Below the pieces are notes generated by a model. That model ran no database searches, was not told the DNA's origin, and worked only from the letters and a program-made list of their open reading frames with translations. 64,000 nt of DNA from Albidovulum litorale (GTDB taxonomy: Bacteria; Pseudomonadota; Alphaproteobacteria; Rhodobacterales; Rhodobacteraceae): contig NZ_JAOWKZ010000003.1 of assembly GCF_025751495.1 (NCBI RefSeq), positions 744,001 to 808,000 of the forward strand. The letters are read 5' to 3'. Positions 53,584 to 63,335 of this stretch are shown here, one piece after another; positions within the stretch are counted from its first letter, which is position 1, and each line of letters starts with the position of its first letter. The position numbers were made by a program, and so were the translations under genes.

Positions 53584-54031
53584 TCTGCACTTCACCCGCA
53601 CGCTTTCCGTGCCCCGCAAGCTGATCTGGGAATGCTGGACCTCGCCCGAACATATCCCGCATTTCTTCGTCCCCCGTCCCCACAAGGTCACGTCCTGCGA
53701 CATCGACCTGAAGGTCGGCGGTCGGTTCAACACGACCTTCGAGGTCGAGGGCAAGCCGATGGACAACCATGGCGTCTTCCTTGAAGTCATCCCCGACGAA
53801 AAGCTCGTCTTCACCGACGCCTACACGGAAGGTTGGAAACCCGCGCCAGACCCGTTCATGACCGCGATCCTGCTTTTGTCGGACGCGTCGGATGGCGGCA
53901 CGACTTATACCGCGATTGCCCGGCACCGTTCACCCGAGACCCGCCAAGCGCATGAGGATATGGGCTTCTATGGCGGCTGGGGAACCGTTGCCGACCAACT
54001 CGTGGAATATGCCCAAAGGCTGATGAAATGA
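53561..54031 (+). CDS. SRPBCC (AHSA1-type) domain protein 1
   Basis: A 156-residue START-like (SRPBCC/AHSA1) protein: RTLSVPRKLIWECWTSPEHI, a deep hydrophobic-cavity fold, then a C-terminal helix (GGWGTVADQLVEYAQRL). The domain binds small hydrophobic ligands. It starts inside the ArsR gene (23-base overlap, AAGGA before the ATG) and overlaps the next gene by ATGA, so the three are translationally coupled. Ligand unknown. Confidence 0.88.
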   Translation: MDLDPQTDLHFTRTLSVPRKLIWECWTSPEHIPHFFVPRPHKVTSCDIDLKVGGRFNTTFEVEGKPMDNHGVFLEVIPDEKLVFTDAYTEGWKPAPDPFMTAILLLSDASDGGTTYTAIARHRSPETRQAHEDMGFYGGWGTVADQLVEYAQRLMK

Positions 54032-54480
54032 ACGGGAGTGAAGACAGAACAATGCTGATTGAGCGGGTCATCGGCGCGCCCATCTCGGTCATTTGGGCGG
54101 CATGGACCGACCCGCAGGCGCTGCCTGAGTGGTGGGGACCCGACGGGTTCTCCTGCCGCACCACGCGCATCGACCTCAGCGACGGGGGCGAATGGGTCTT
54201 CGACATGATCGGGCCCGATGGCACGGTCTATCCCAACCACCACAAAGGCATCCGCCACCGTCCGATGAAACAGATCGACTACACGCTGCTTTGGGGTGAG
54301 AACGGCCCGAAACACGCCGACGCCTCGGTCCGGTTCGACGATCTCGGCGGCCGGACCCGGGTGACGCTGTCGATGACATTCGTAACGTCAGAGGAATGCG
54401 AGACCGCGCGGGGCTTCGGCGCGGTCGAACTGGGTCAACAGACGCTCGGCAAACTGGCCTCCTTTGTCGGGGCGGGTTGA
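54028..54480 (+). CDS. SRPBCC (AHSA1-type) domain protein 2
   Basis: A 150-residue paralog-like SRPBCC protein: RVIGAPISVIWAAWTDPQALPEWWGPDGF, the typical AHSA1 opening with the DPQALPEWWGP motif, and a C-terminal helix ending LGQQTLGKLASFV. Overlaps the preceding SRPBCC gene by four bases. Together with the ArsR it forms a three-gene unit common in proteobacteria whose physiological role is not established. Confidence 0.88.
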   Translation: MNGSEDRTMLIERVIGAPISVIWAAWTDPQALPEWWGPDGFSCRTTRIDLSDGGEWVFDMIGPDGTVYPNHHKGIRHRPMKQIDYTLLWGENGPKHADASVRFDDLGGRTRVTLSMTFVTSEECETARGFGAVELGQQTLGKLASFVGAG

Positions 54481-54547
54481 TACAGGCTTTGTTGCGGTGC
54501 GGAGGCGATGCGCCTAACGTCCGCACCGCAACCATCCGGAGAGCCCG

Positions 54548-57118
54548 ATGAAAGACGCCGCCCCACAGCCGACACTGCTTGCCGACTATGCCCCCTACCC
54601 GTTTACGATCTCCGATGTCGCGCTGACCTTCCGCCTAGACCCCGATGCGACCCGCGTCATCGCGCGGATCGGCTTCGCACCAAACCCGGAGCGGCCCGGG
54701 CGCCATGACCTCCGGTTGGATGGCGAGCATCTGACGCTGATCTCAGCCAAGGTCGACGGCAAGGCGGTGAAGCCGGTGCAAGACCAGACTGGCCTGACCC
54801 TGTCAGCGGATCAGCTGCCAGAGGGCGCATTCGTCTGGGAAGCCGAGGTGGAGACCGCGCCGAAGGCCAATACCGCGCTGGAAGGGCTGTACATGTCGGG
54901 CGGCATGTACTGCACCCAGTGCGAGGCCGAAGGCTTCCGCCGCATCACCTTCTATCCCGACCGGCCCGACGTGATGGCGCCCTTCAAGGTACGCATCGAA
55001 AGCGACATGCCGGTCCTTCTGTCGAATGGCAATCCCACCGGCAAGGGCGAGGGCTGGGCGGAATGGACCGATCCCTGGTCGAAGCCCGCCTATCTCTTCG
55101 CGCTGGTGGCCGGTGACCTGAAAGCGGTCTCTGATACCTTCACCACTTTGTCGGGCCGCAAGATCGACCTGAACATCTGGGTCCGCGACGGCGATCAGGA
55201 CCGTTGTCCTTACGCGATGGACAGCCTGATCCGCTCGATGAAGTGGGATGAGGAGGTTTACGGCCGCGAGTACGATTTGGACATTTTCAACATTGTTGCC
55301 GTCGATGACTTCAATATGGGCGCGATGGAGAACAAGGGGTTGAACATTTTCAACTCCAAGCTCGTTCTCGCCAGCCCTGAAACCGCGACCGATCTCGATT
55401 TCGAACGGATCGAGGGCGTCATCGCGCATGAGTATTTCCACAACTGGACCGGCAACCGCATCACCTGCCGAGACTGGTTCCAGCTGTGCCTGAAAGAGGG
55501 GCTGACGGTCTTCCGCGACCAGCAGTTCACGTCGGACATGCGGTCAGAGCCGGTCAAGCGCATTGACGACGTACTCACGCTCCGCGCCCGCCAGTTCCGC
55601 GAGGATATGGGCCCCTTGGCCCATCCCGTTCGCCCCGACAGCTATATCGAGATCAACAATTTCTACACCGCGACGGTCTATGAAAAAGGTGCCGAGGTGA
55701 TCGGCATGCTTAAACGGCTGGTGGGCGATGATGGCTACCGCAAGGCGCTCGACCTCTATTTCGACCGCCATGACGGCGACGCCGCCACGATCGAGGACTG
55801 GCTGAAGGTCTTCGAGGATGCCACCGGCCGCGATCTGACGCAGTTCAAACGCTGGTACACCGATGCGGGCACCCCGCGCCTGACCGTTTCCGAGGCATGG
55901 TCAGACGGCACCTATACGCTGACCTTCATCCAGAAGACGCCGCCCACGCCGGGGCAGGACCAGAAGCCGCCCCGTGTAATCCCCATCGCGGTCGGCCTTC
56001 TCAACCCCAACGGAGACGAGGTCGTGCCCACCACCGTGCTGGAGATGACAGAGGCGACGCAAAGCTTCCGCTTCGACAATCTGGCCACCCGCCCCACCCC
56101 GTCGATCCTGCGCGGGTTCTCGGCACCCGTCGTTCTGGACCGAAAGGTCAGTGCCAAGGAACGCGCCTTCCTTCTGGCCCATGACACCGACCCGTTTAAC
56201 AAATGGGAAGCGGGCCGGGCGCTGGCCAAGGATGTGCTGATCCGGATAATCACGGATGAAGAGGCACCCGCAGACAGCCTGATCGACGGGCTTGGCCATG
56301 TCCTTGGCGACGAGACCCTCGACCCGGCTTTCCGCGCGCTCTGCCTGCGGCTGCCGTCCGAGGACGATCTGGCGCAGACCCTGCATGATGCGGGTCGAAC
56401 GCCGGACCCCGAGCGGATCGCGGCGGAACGGACCGCGCTGGCCAAGACCATCGCCCGGCAATTGCAAAAACCGCTGACCGCGACCTACGACGCGATGGCG
56501 ACCGAGGGCCCCTTCTCGCCCGATGCCGCTGCAGCCGGGCGGCGGGCCTTGCGGCTGGCCTGTCTCGGCCTCTTGAACAAGAACGACAACGGCACCCGTG
56601 CCGCTTCGCTTTTCGCCATGGCGGACAACATGACCGAAAGCCACGGAGCGCTCGCCTGTCTGATCGACGGCGGCCGTGGCGCGCGGGAAATCGCGGCCTT
56701 CTATGACCGCTGGAGCGGCAACCGGCTGGTCATCGACAAATGGTTCGCGGTGCAGGTCGCCCATGCCGAACCCGACATGGCCGCCCAGATCGCCGACCGC
56801 CTGTCGCAACACCCGGATTTCGAATGGAAAAACCCCAACCGGTTCCGCGCGTTGATGGGGGCGCTCTCCGCCAACCACGCCGGGTTCCACCACATCTCGG
56901 GTGCGGCCTATCGCTTCTATGCCGACTGGCTTCTGAAGCTCGACACTGTGAACCCGCAGACAACCGCCCGCATGTCCACCGCGTTCGAGACCTGGACGCG
57001 GTACGACGGCGACCGCAAGGCGCTGATCCGGGCGGAACTGGAACGCATCTCCGCCGCGCCCGACCTGTCGCGGGATACGTTCGAGATGGTGACACGGATC
57101 CTCGCGGCCGATGCGTAA
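54548..57118 (+). CDS. pepN: aminopeptidase N
   Basis: M1-family zinc aminopeptidase of 856 residues, cutting N-terminal residues from peptides. The exopeptidase GAMEN motif is at 258-262; the zinc site HEYFHNW begins at His294 with His298, and Glu317 lies in CLKEGLTVFRDQQF. The C-terminal half is the DUF3458 Ig-like and helical part, so the length is full. GGAG precedes the ATG. The stop overlaps the SDR start by eight bases. Confidence 0.96.
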   Translation: MKDAAPQPTLLADYAPYPFTISDVALTFRLDPDATRVIARIGFAPNPERPGRHDLRLDGEHLTLISAKVDGKAVKPVQDQTGLTLSADQLPEGAFVWEAEVETAPKANTALEGLYMSGGMYCTQCEAEGFRRITFYPDRPDVMAPFKVRIESDMPVLLSNGNPTGKGEGWAEWTDPWSKPAYLFALVAGDLKAVSDTFTTLSGRKIDLNIWVRDGDQDRCPYAMDSLIRSMKWDEEVYGREYDLDIFNIVAVDDFNMGAMENKGLNIFNSKLVLASPETATDLDFERIEGVIAHEYFHNWTGNRITCRDWFQLCLKEGLTVFRDQQFTSDMRSEPVKRIDDVLTLRARQFREDMGPLAHPVRPDSYIEINNFYTATVYEKGAEVIGMLKRLVGDDGYRKALDLYFDRHDGDAATIEDWLKVFEDATGRDLTQFKRWYTDAGTPRLTVSEAWSDGTYTLTFIQKTPPTPGQDQKPPRVIPIAVGLLNPNGDEVVPTTVLEMTEATQSFRFDNLATRPTPSILRGFSAPVVLDRKVSAKERAFLLAHDTDPFNKWEAGRALAKDVLIRIITDEEAPADSLIDGLGHVLGDETLDPAFRALCLRLPSEDDLAQTLHDAGRTPDPERIAAERTALAKTIARQLQKPLTATYDAMATEGPFSPDAAAAGRRALRLACLGLLNKNDNGTRAASLFAMADNMTESHGALACLIDGGRGAREIAAFYDRWSGNRLVIDKWFAVQVAHAEPDMAAQIADRLSQHPDFEWKNPNRFRALMGALSANHAGFHHISGAAYRFYADWLLKLDTVNPQTTARMSTAFETWTRYDGDRKALIRAELERISAAPDLSRDTFEMVTRILAADA

Positions 57119-57857
57119 GACCGTCCTCATTACCGGCGCCTCAAGCGGGATCGGCCAGGAAACGGCGCGGCAGTTCGCCCGCGCGGGCTGGGACGTGGCG
57201 ATACATTACCACAGCAACCGCGCCGGGGCGGATCTGACCGCCCAGGCTGTGACCGAGGCAGGTGGTCGCGCCGTGATTCTGCAGGCCGACCTCTCCGATC
57301 CGACGAACGCCCAGCGCCTGATGGCCGATTACGACGCCGCGTTCGGCCGATTGGACGCGCTGATCAACAACGCCGGCATCGTCGATGTCGCGCGCCGGGT
57401 GGAAGAGATGTCGCCGGAACGGCTGATGCGGATGTTCACGGTCAACCTGACCGTGCCCTTCCTGCTGGCCGGGCTGGCGGCAAAGCGCATGTCGACGCGC
57501 CATGGCGGCGCGGGCGGAGTGATCGTCAACGTCTCGTCGGTCGCCGCCCGGCTTGGCTCGGCCGGGCAATATGTCGACTATGCCTCGGCCAAGGCGGGGC
57601 TCGACACGCTGACCAAAGGACTTGCCGGAGAGGTCGCGGGCGAAGGTGTCCGTGTCGTCTCCGTCCGACCCGGCATCATCGACACGGAGATTCACGGCAA
57701 GGGTGGCGACCCCGACCGCGCGCACCGCCTGGCATCGGCGATCCCGCTCGGACGGGCGGGCCAGCCCTATGAGATCGGGCGCACCATCCTGTGGCTCGCC
57801 TCGGATGACGCGTCCTACATCACCGGCACGGTGATTGACGTCAGCGGCGGCCGCTAA
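57111..57857 (+). CDS. SDR-family oxidoreductase (FabG-like)
   Basis: A 248-residue short-chain dehydrogenase: TGASSGIGQETA cofactor motif, NNAG, catalytic Ser in NVSSVAAR and YxxxK in YVDYASAKAGL, and the C-terminal SYITGTVIDVSGGR typical of the classical FabG-like class. Arg/Ser-type residues after the first strand (HYHSN) suggest NADP preference. It overlaps pepN by eight bases and would be cotranscribed. Substrate unknown. Confidence 0.88.
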   Translation: MRKTVLITGASSGIGQETARQFARAGWDVAIHYHSNRAGADLTAQAVTEAGGRAVILQADLSDPTNAQRLMADYDAAFGRLDALINNAGIVDVARRVEEMSPERLMRMFTVNLTVPFLLAGLAAKRMSTRHGGAGGVIVNVSSVAARLGSAGQYVDYASAKAGLDTLTKGLAGEVAGEGVRVVSVRPGIIDTEIHGKGGDPDRAHRLASAIPLGRAGQPYEIGRTILWLASDDASYITGTVIDVSGGR

Positions 57858-58047
57858 CGCGAATCAAGGGAAATCTGCGGGCTGAAGCGTCCGGCGGGCG
57901 GAATTGCGGGCCAAGGCGCGGCAAGTCCGGGGCGAAAATGTGGCATTGTTCACGAATTGGGCTAACAAGCCCGCTGAGCAAGCGTTTGTGCTGTTCTCAA
58001 CGACGCAGCAGCGGTATTCTCAATGTGTGGTGGCTGGATTTAATGCG

Positions 58048-58488
58048 ATGGTACTTGTTGAAACATTTGAATCCCGTGGTCAGGCCCGCCGTGGCCGGAC
58101 CTATCTGGCGCTCGGGCTGGGCATGGCCGCGCTCTATTACGCGCTCAAGCATGACATGGACCCGATCGTTCCCGCGCTTGCCGGGATCTATTTGGCCCTT
58201 GTCCTTGTGCGGCTCATCCTCAATCCGACACGCGGGTTCCGCCTCGGTGAGAACCGGCTGACTTGGTATGCTGGGCTACGCCGTTACAGCCTGCCTTACG
58301 ATGAGCTCGACACGGTCAGCATCGGCCGCAATCCGAACGGCAAGACGCTCTGCGTGGTGACAACACGGGATGGCCAGACGCTTTCGCTACCGGGTGTAGA
58401 ACGGTCAGACCCGGGCAAGCTGATGCGCGAGTTTGGGCTGCACGGCGTTCCGATCATGGGCCTATCGCCGCGTCCGATGGCGATCTGA
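58048..58488 (+). CDS. membrane protein with PH-like cytoplasmic domain
   Basis: A 146-residue protein: two membrane helices (YLALGLGMAALYYALKH and PIVPALAGIYLALVLVRLIL) followed by a beta-rich domain (GFRLGENRLTWYAGLRR, YDELDTVSIG, TTRDGQTLSLPG) of the bacterial PH-like type. The frame opens at 57904, but the part before ATG 58048 lacks coding character, so I start there; the exact start is uncertain. Function unknown. Confidence 0.6.
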   Translation: MVLVETFESRGQARRGRTYLALGLGMAALYYALKHDMDPIVPALAGIYLALVLVRLILNPTRGFRLGENRLTWYAGLRRYSLPYDELDTVSIGRNPNGKTLCVVTTRDGQTLSLPGVERSDPGKLMREFGLHGVPIMGLSPRPMAI

Positions 58489-58580
58489 GACCGATAGGGT
58501 TTCGGTAAAGCTATAGTTCAGAACTGAAATTTTTTCTTCTAGTTCAAACGCTTATCGTTCCCACCAAATCTCGAAACGCT

Positions 58581-59183
58581 TTATCCGCAATAAGACTGCG
58601 CGCGCGTCCATGCGGCGATATCGTCGCGCTTCTTTTCGCTGCGCATCGGGGCCCAGTCGCGGGCAATGCCGCGCCAGCCATCGCCGTCGCTGACAATGGC
58701 CCCGTCGCGCCCAACCTGCACCGCCGCGATCTTCACCGCACAGGCAAGATTGGCCTTGCCGTCGGTCAGCCCCTTGCCCTCGGGCAGATCGCAATCATAG
58801 GCGTCAGCCGTCCGGGGCGCGATCTGCATCAGCCCGATCCAGCGACCGCCGCCACCCTTGGCCTTCGGGTTCCAGGTGCTTTCATGCTTGGCCAAAGCCG
58901 AAAAGAGACCTGCCCAAAAGGCGCGCCGCTCGGGCAGGGTCGCATCGGCATAATTCGGGCAGAACTCGTCCACATCGACCGGTACGGTCGAGGCCAGCAC
59001 CGCGCCTTCCGAACGCAACGCCGCAAGCGTCGCTGCGGTCCAGTCGTCGGCCTCGGGTCTGTGATCCCAGCGCATCGCCGGCAGAAAGGCCTGTTGCGTC
59101 ACCTCCGGCGCCTCGGCCGTCATGCAGCCAAGGGGCAGAAGAAGAAGGGCAAAGGCCAGCGGCCGGACGGGGCGAAACTGCAT
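58581..59183 (-). CDS. lipoprotein with lytic-transglycosylase-like (SLT) domain
   Basis: A 200-residue exported protein with a lipobox signal (LAFALLLLPLGC, Cys20). The mature part has an SLT-type motif: catalytic Glu in LAKHESTWNPKAKGGG, then WIGLMQIAPRTA (GLMQI signature), plus a few Cys that could pair. It would cleave peptidoglycan glycan strands. The minus-strand frame is open much further upstream to 59894, but that part reads against the gene at 59371-59904 and is not coding. Start ATG 59183. Confidence 0.85.
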   Translation of the reverse strand: MQFRPVRPLAFALLLLPLGCMTAEAPEVTQQAFLPAMRWDHRPEADDWTAATLAALRSEGAVLASTVPVDVDEFCPNYADATLPERRAFWAGLFSALAKHESTWNPKAKGGGGRWIGLMQIAPRTADAYDCDLPEGKGLTDGKANLACAVKIAAVQVGRDGAIVSDGDGWRGIARDWAPMRSEKKRDDIAAWTRAQSYCG

Positions 59184-59370
59184 TGGGATTACAGCCGATT
59201 GCACCGGACCTGTGCGCCGGCGGGCGGGAACGTCGGCCAAAAGACCAGACCGCGCAATATGGCTTGACCATCGTAGGCGGAACCTTGCCTGAATTCCGCC
59301 GCTTTGCCGGGTGATTATCGGCAACAACACCGCTTTTTGCGACGAACCGATTTCAGAACCGGAGGTATTC

Positions 59371-59904
59371 ATGCCCATCATTCTCGGCCTTCTCGGCGCA
59401 ATTACCTTGGCCTTCATCTGGATCATGCGCATGCGCAACGCCGCTGAAATGACACATGAAATTGCCGGTGTCGCGCAGGATGTTCTGTCCGCCGCCCGCC
59501 GCCTCGGCTTTCGGCGCAAGCTCAACACCCACCCGGTCGACTCGCTGGACGAGCCGAAGCTGGCCATCGGGGCGCTTGGAATCGCGTTCCTTGAGCTTGG
59601 CGGCCTGCCCACGGCCGAACAGCAGAACGCGCTTTTGAAATCCTTGCAGGCCCATACCGGCCAAAACCTCGGCGACGCCGAAGAAACGCTGATTCTCGGC
59701 CGCTGGCTGGTCAATGAAGCGAACGGACGTGAACCGGCGATCACCCGGCTGTCGCGCCGGTTGGCGAAACTCGATCGCGCGGGAAGTTTCACGCCGCTGA
59801 TGGCGGTCCTGAACGATGTCGCCAAGGCCAGCCGCGATGGCTCGGTCTCGGACCGGCAGCGCGATGCGCTGACCGAAATCGCGCGGGCATTCAAACTGAA
59901 CTGA
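59371..59904 (+). CDS. membrane-anchored TerB-like protein, function unknown
   Basis: A 177-residue protein with one N-terminal membrane helix (PIILGLLGAITLAFIWIM) and a helical cytoplasmic domain (DEPKLAIGALGIAFLELGGLP, then ILGRWLVNEAN, LNDVAKASRDGSVSDRQRDAL) whose pattern resembles tellurite-resistance TerB-like folds. GGAGG precedes ATG 59371. Diverges from the SLT lipoprotein gene. No function assigned. Confidence 0.7.
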   Translation: MPIILGLLGAITLAFIWIMRMRNAAEMTHEIAGVAQDVLSAARRLGFRRKLNTHPVDSLDEPKLAIGALGIAFLELGGLPTAEQQNALLKSLQAHTGQNLGDAEETLILGRWLVNEANGREPAITRLSRRLAKLDRAGSFTPLMAVLNDVAKASRDGSVSDRQRDALTEIARAFKLN

Positions 59905-59974
59905 TCCCTCGCCGGATCGTGAAAGACCGTGAAGCCCGGCGCGCGCTATCAAGGGGAAAACCGATGGGATCCCG

Positions 59975-60526
59975 ATGCGCCGCCTCGCCCTCCTCCTCTG
60001 CCTCGCCGCCCTGCCCGCCCATGCTCAGGACCGGGAGGGCAACGACACGCCGGGCGACTGGGTGGTGACGCACCATATACATTTCGGGCTTTGGGATTCG
60101 GTCTGCGACGAACGCCCCGAAGGCGGGTCGATGCATCAACGCTGTTACATCCGCTATGTCGACGTCTTCTCCCCCCGCCCCGATTTCGCCGCGCATTTCG
60201 TTTTTGTCACGCCAGAACCGGACGGTGTACGGATCGAATACGGGTCCGAACCCGGCACCCGTTTTGCACGCGGTGGCAACCGGATCGAACGGGCGGGCGA
60301 AACCGTATGGTCCACCGACCGCGCCGCCTGCCTGACCGGCGGTTCATGCATTTTCGCAGGGGTTGAGGCGATGGAGCTATACGCCACGCTCAAGAAGGGC
60401 GGCGCATGGCGCTTCGACTTCGCCGACCGCCACGGCTATGTTCAGTCGCTGGAATGGTCCCTTGCTCCCTTTGCCGAGGCTGCGGCGGATTTCGAGGCCG
60501 AAGCGACTGCGCGGGGTCTGCGATAG
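59975..60526 (+). CDS. exported protein resembling the invasion-associated locus B family
   Basis: A 183-residue protein with a signal peptide (RRLALLLCLAALPAHA). The mature domain has GDWVV near its start, paired Cys (DSVCDERP, HQRCYIRY and a later CLTGGSCIF) and a beta-rich layout similar to IalB-family proteins, which are small periplasmic proteins of alphaproteobacteria. The match is by pattern only. Placed between the TerB-like gene and gatB, without overlap. Confidence 0.6.
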   Translation: MRRLALLLCLAALPAHAQDREGNDTPGDWVVTHHIHFGLWDSVCDERPEGGSMHQRCYIRYVDVFSPRPDFAAHFVFVTPEPDGVRIEYGSEPGTRFARGGNRIERAGETVWSTDRAACLTGGSCIFAGVEAMELYATLKKGGAWRFDFADRHGYVQSLEWSLAPFAEAAADFEAEATARGLR

Positions 60527-60588
60527 CCCTTCTTGTCTCGCCCGCTCTGCTCGCTTAGAAAGCGGCCGGACAGCCGAAGGACCGCCCC

Positions 60589-62100
60589 ATGCTCGACCTG
60601 ACCTATGAAGCCCCGAAACCCAAGGTGATTTCCGGCGCGAAGGAAGACTGGGAACTCGTCATCGGGCTGGAGGTTCACGCGCAGGTTGCCTCTAACTCGA
60701 AACTCTTCTCCGGCGCCTCGACCGAATTCGGCATGGAACCCAACTCCAACGTCTCCTTCGTTGATGCGGCCATGCCGGGTATGCTGCCGGTGATCAACGA
60801 GTTCTGCGTGGCGCAAGCGGTGAAGACCGGGCTTGGCCTGAAGGCGAAAATCAATCTTGTGTCTGCCTTCGACCGCAAGAACTATTTCTACCCCGACCTG
60901 CCGCAGGGCTATCAGATTTCCCAGCTTTACCACCCGATCGTGGGCGAGGGCGAGGTGATCGTCGACATGGCCCCCGGCGTCGCCCGCCGGGTGCGGATCG
61001 AGCGCATTCATATGGAGCAGGATGCAGGCAAGTCGATCCACGACCTTGACCCGACCATGTCCTTCGTCGACCTCAACCGGACCGGCGTCGCGCTGATGGA
61101 GATTGTCTCGCGCCCCGATATTCGCGGGCCGGAGGAAGCGGCGGCCTATGTCGGCAAGCTGCGCCAGATCATGCGTTACCTTGGCACCTGCGACGGCAAC
61201 ATGCAGAACGGCAACCTGCGGGCCGATGTCAACGTCTCGGTCTGCCGTCCGGGCGACTATGAGAAATATCAGGCGACGCAGGATTTCAGCCATCTCGGCA
61301 CGCGCTGCGAGATCAAGAACATGAACTCCATGCGCTTCATCCAAGCCGCCATCGAATATGAGGCGCGGCGCCAGATCGCCATCATCGAGGATGGCGGCAA
61401 GGTCGTGCAGGAAACCCGGCTCTACGATCCCGACAAGGGCGAAACGCGGTCGATGCGCTCGAAGGAAGAGGCGCATGATTACCGCTACTTCCCCTGCCCC
61501 GACCTCCTGCCGCTGGAGATCGAACAGGCATGGGTTGACGAAATCGCCACGTCGATGCCCGAACTTCCCGACGCCAAAAAGGCGCGGTTTGTCACCGATT
61601 ACGGCATGACCGAATATGATGCGAACGTGCTGACCGCCGAGGTCGAAAACGCCGCCTTCTTCGAGGAAGTGGCCAAGGGCCGCGACGGCAAGCAGGCCGC
61701 GAACTGGGTGATCAACGAACTTTTCGGACGGCTCAACAAGGAAGGCCATTCGATCGGCGAAAGCCCGATCTCGGCGGCCCAGCTTGGTGGCGTCCTTGAC
61801 CTCATCGCCAAGGGCGAGATCTCCGGTAAGATGGCCAAGGATCTCTTTGAGATCCTCTGGACCGAAGGCGGCGACCCGGCCGAGGTCGCGGCGAAACACG
61901 GCATGAAGCAGGTCACCGATACCGGCGCGATCGAGGCTGCCGTTGATGAGGTCATCGCCGCAAACCCGGCGCAGGTCGAAAAGGCCAAGGCCAACCCGAA
62001 GCTCGCGGGCTGGTTCGTCGGTCAGGTTCTGAAGGCGACCGGCGGCAAGGCAAACCCGGCAGCTGTCAACGAACTGGTGGCGAAAAAGCTCGGCCTCTAA
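60589..62100 (+). CDS. gatB: aspartyl/glutamyl-tRNA(Asn/Gln) amidotransferase subunit B
   Basis: Phosphorylates and amidates Glu-tRNA(Gln) and Asp-tRNA(Asn) with GatA and GatC. The 503-residue protein has [31 protein letters not shown], the EDGMQDAG-like region [24 protein letters not shown], and the C-terminal YqeY-like helical tail. AAGG precedes the ATG. GatA and GatC are elsewhere, as usual for this order. Confidence 0.96.
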   Translation: MLDLTYEAPKPKVISGAKEDWELVIGLEVHAQVASNSKLFSGASTEFGMEPNSNVSFVDAAMPGMLPVINEFCVAQAVKTGLGLKAKINLVSAFDRKNYFYPDLPQGYQISQLYHPIVGEGEVIVDMAPGVARRVRIERIHMEQDAGKSIHDLDPTMSFVDLNRTGVALMEIVSRPDIRGPEEAAAYVGKLRQIMRYLGTCDGNMQNGNLRADVNVSVCRPGDYEKYQATQDFSHLGTRCEIKNMNSMRFIQAAIEYEARRQIAIIEDGGKVVQETRLYDPDKGETRSMRSKEEAHDYRYFPCPDLLPLEIEQAWVDEIATSMPELPDAKKARFVTDYGMTEYDANVLTAEVENAAFFEEVAKGRDGKQAANWVINELFGRLNKEGHSIGESPISAAQLGGVLDLIAKGEISGKMAKDLFEILWTEGGDPAEVAAKHGMKQVTDTGAIEAAVDEVIAANPAQVEKAKANPKLAGWFVGQVLKATGGKANPAAVNELVAKKLGL

Positions 62101-62170
62101 AGGTCGAAGCGGCATCGCCACCGGTTCACCACCGACATGTGAAATGCGCCAAAGCCTGACAGGCGATTTT

Positions 62171-62191
62171 CTGAAAACAATATGTTTTCAG
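62171..62191. promoter_or_regulatory. perfect inverted repeat CTGAAAAC-AATAT-GTTTTCAG
   Basis: Eight-base arms at 62171-62178 and 62184-62191 around AATAT, 71 bases after gatB and 128 before the first DUF4177-like gene. Could be an operator or part of a transcript end; no T run follows. Confidence 0.45.
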
Positions 62192-62318
62192 CATCTTGCC
62201 GATCATCTCTCAGATCAGAATGGCACCTTTCCGCCGGCGGCTTACTTCCATCATGCTTGCCCGATACCCCCGTTTCCGCTAAGGGCGGTTCCGGGAAGGC
62301 AGGCGAACGAGGCTTTCG

Positions 62319-62702
62319 ATGCAGCAATACGAATACAGGGTCATCCCCGCCCCCAACCGGGGCGAGAAGGCGCCGGGGGTCAAGACCGGACCGGACCGCT
62401 TCGCCCATGCGCTCGCCTCTGTCATGAACGAGTTAGCCCGCGATGGATGGGAATATCTGCGCGCCGACACCTTGCCGTCCGAGGAACGGTCGGGCCTGAC
62501 CAAGCGGACGACGGTCTATCACTCCGTCCTGGTGTTCCGCCGGGCGGTCCCACGCCTGACCGAGGAAGCGCCGCGCCGGGTTCTTACCGCCGCACAGCCG
62601 CAGGGACGCGCGCCCGCGCTCACACTGGAACCGAGCGCGCGGAAAGACAGGCCTGCGGAACCGCAAACTCAGCCTGCAGGACCAGAACGCGAATCCCGCT
62701 GA
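62319..62702 (+). CDS. DUF4177-like protein 1
   Basis: A 127-residue protein with an N-terminal DUF4177-like pattern: YEYRVIPAPNRGE, then MNELARDGWEYLRADTLP, and the VYHSVLVFRRAVPR strand. The C-terminal 45 residues are Pro/Arg/Ala-rich and probably disordered. The domain is a small alpha/beta fold of unknown function. A related protein is encoded 273 bases downstream. Confidence 0.7.
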   Translation: MQQYEYRVIPAPNRGEKAPGVKTGPDRFAHALASVMNELARDGWEYLRADTLPSEERSGLTKRTTVYHSVLVFRRAVPRLTEEAPRRVLTAAQPQGRAPALTLEPSARKDRPAEPQTQPAGPERESR

Positions 62703-62753
62703 ACTGGCCGCAATGATCACCGGCCCCTACGCGTCCGGAATCCGTCAGCAATG

Positions 62754-62793
62754 AACAACGTGAGGAATCGTTGTTTACAACCGCAAAACAACG
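62754..62793. repeat. AACAACG inverted and direct repeats between the DUF4177-like genes
   Basis: AACAACG (62754-62760) and CGTTGTT (62769-62775) form a 7-bp inverted repeat with an 8-base loop, and AACAACG returns at 62787-62793. They lie about 50 bases past the first DUF4177-like gene; possible weak terminator or site. The following stretch to 62870 is AT-rich with an 8-T run. Confidence 0.45.
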
Positions 62794-62975
62794 CGAAATT
62801 CAGCCGGCGCATCACGCAATCCGATTTTTTTTGAATATATATCAATTACTTATTCAGAACTCTGGAATCGCGCCGCCCCAAACGCGGCACCAATCCGACA
62901 ACTTTTCGCCGCATTTCCTTTTCCACCGCTGCCGCGAGGGCCATAATGATCGGGTATCGGCGGTGAGAGCCAGAC

Positions 62976-63335
62976 ATGTATGAGTACAAATTCATTCCGA
63001 CCCCGCAGCAGGTCAAGCTCAATGGCAAGTTGAGGAATGACCGGGGTGGACTTGCGGGCACGCTTGACAGCGAGGCGACGTTCCTGTCTGCCTCTGGCTG
63101 GGAGTTCATGCGTTTTGACCGGGTGCCGGTTACCCGCCGCCGCATGCTGGTCCTCAAAGTCGCCGATGAAGAACAGGTCATGGTGTTCCGCCGTCCGGTG
63201 AACGACGTCCTGCCGGGCAACGTCCCGACCGCCCCTGCGACCCTGCCCGAAGCTCAAGCCCGCCCGCATCGCCTGTCGCGCGGTCGCAAACGCTATATCC
63301 CCGAACGACTGATGGTTCCCGGTCCGGACGCGTGA
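62976..63335 (+). CDS. DUF4177-like protein 2
   Basis: A 119-residue protein related to DUF4177-like protein 1: YEYKFIPTPQQVK at the start, FLSASGWEFMRFDRVPV, and a MVFRRPVND strand, followed by a basic tail (RPHRLSRGRKRYIPERL). GAGAG lies before the ATG. The core aligns in the same order as the first copy, so the pair is probably a diverged tandem duplication. Confidence 0.7.
   Translation: MYEYKFIPTPQQVKLNGKLRNDRGGLAGTLDSEATFLSASGWEFMRFDRVPVTRRRMLVLKVADEEQVMVFRRPVNDVLPGNVPTAPATLPEAQARPHRLSRGRKRYIPERLMVPGPDA

Noticed and set aside
59184-59894. Long minus-strand extension of the SLT lipoprotein frame
   Set aside because: It reads opposite the TerB-like gene, has skewed Arg/Ser/Pro composition, and the lipoprotein signal starts at 59183.
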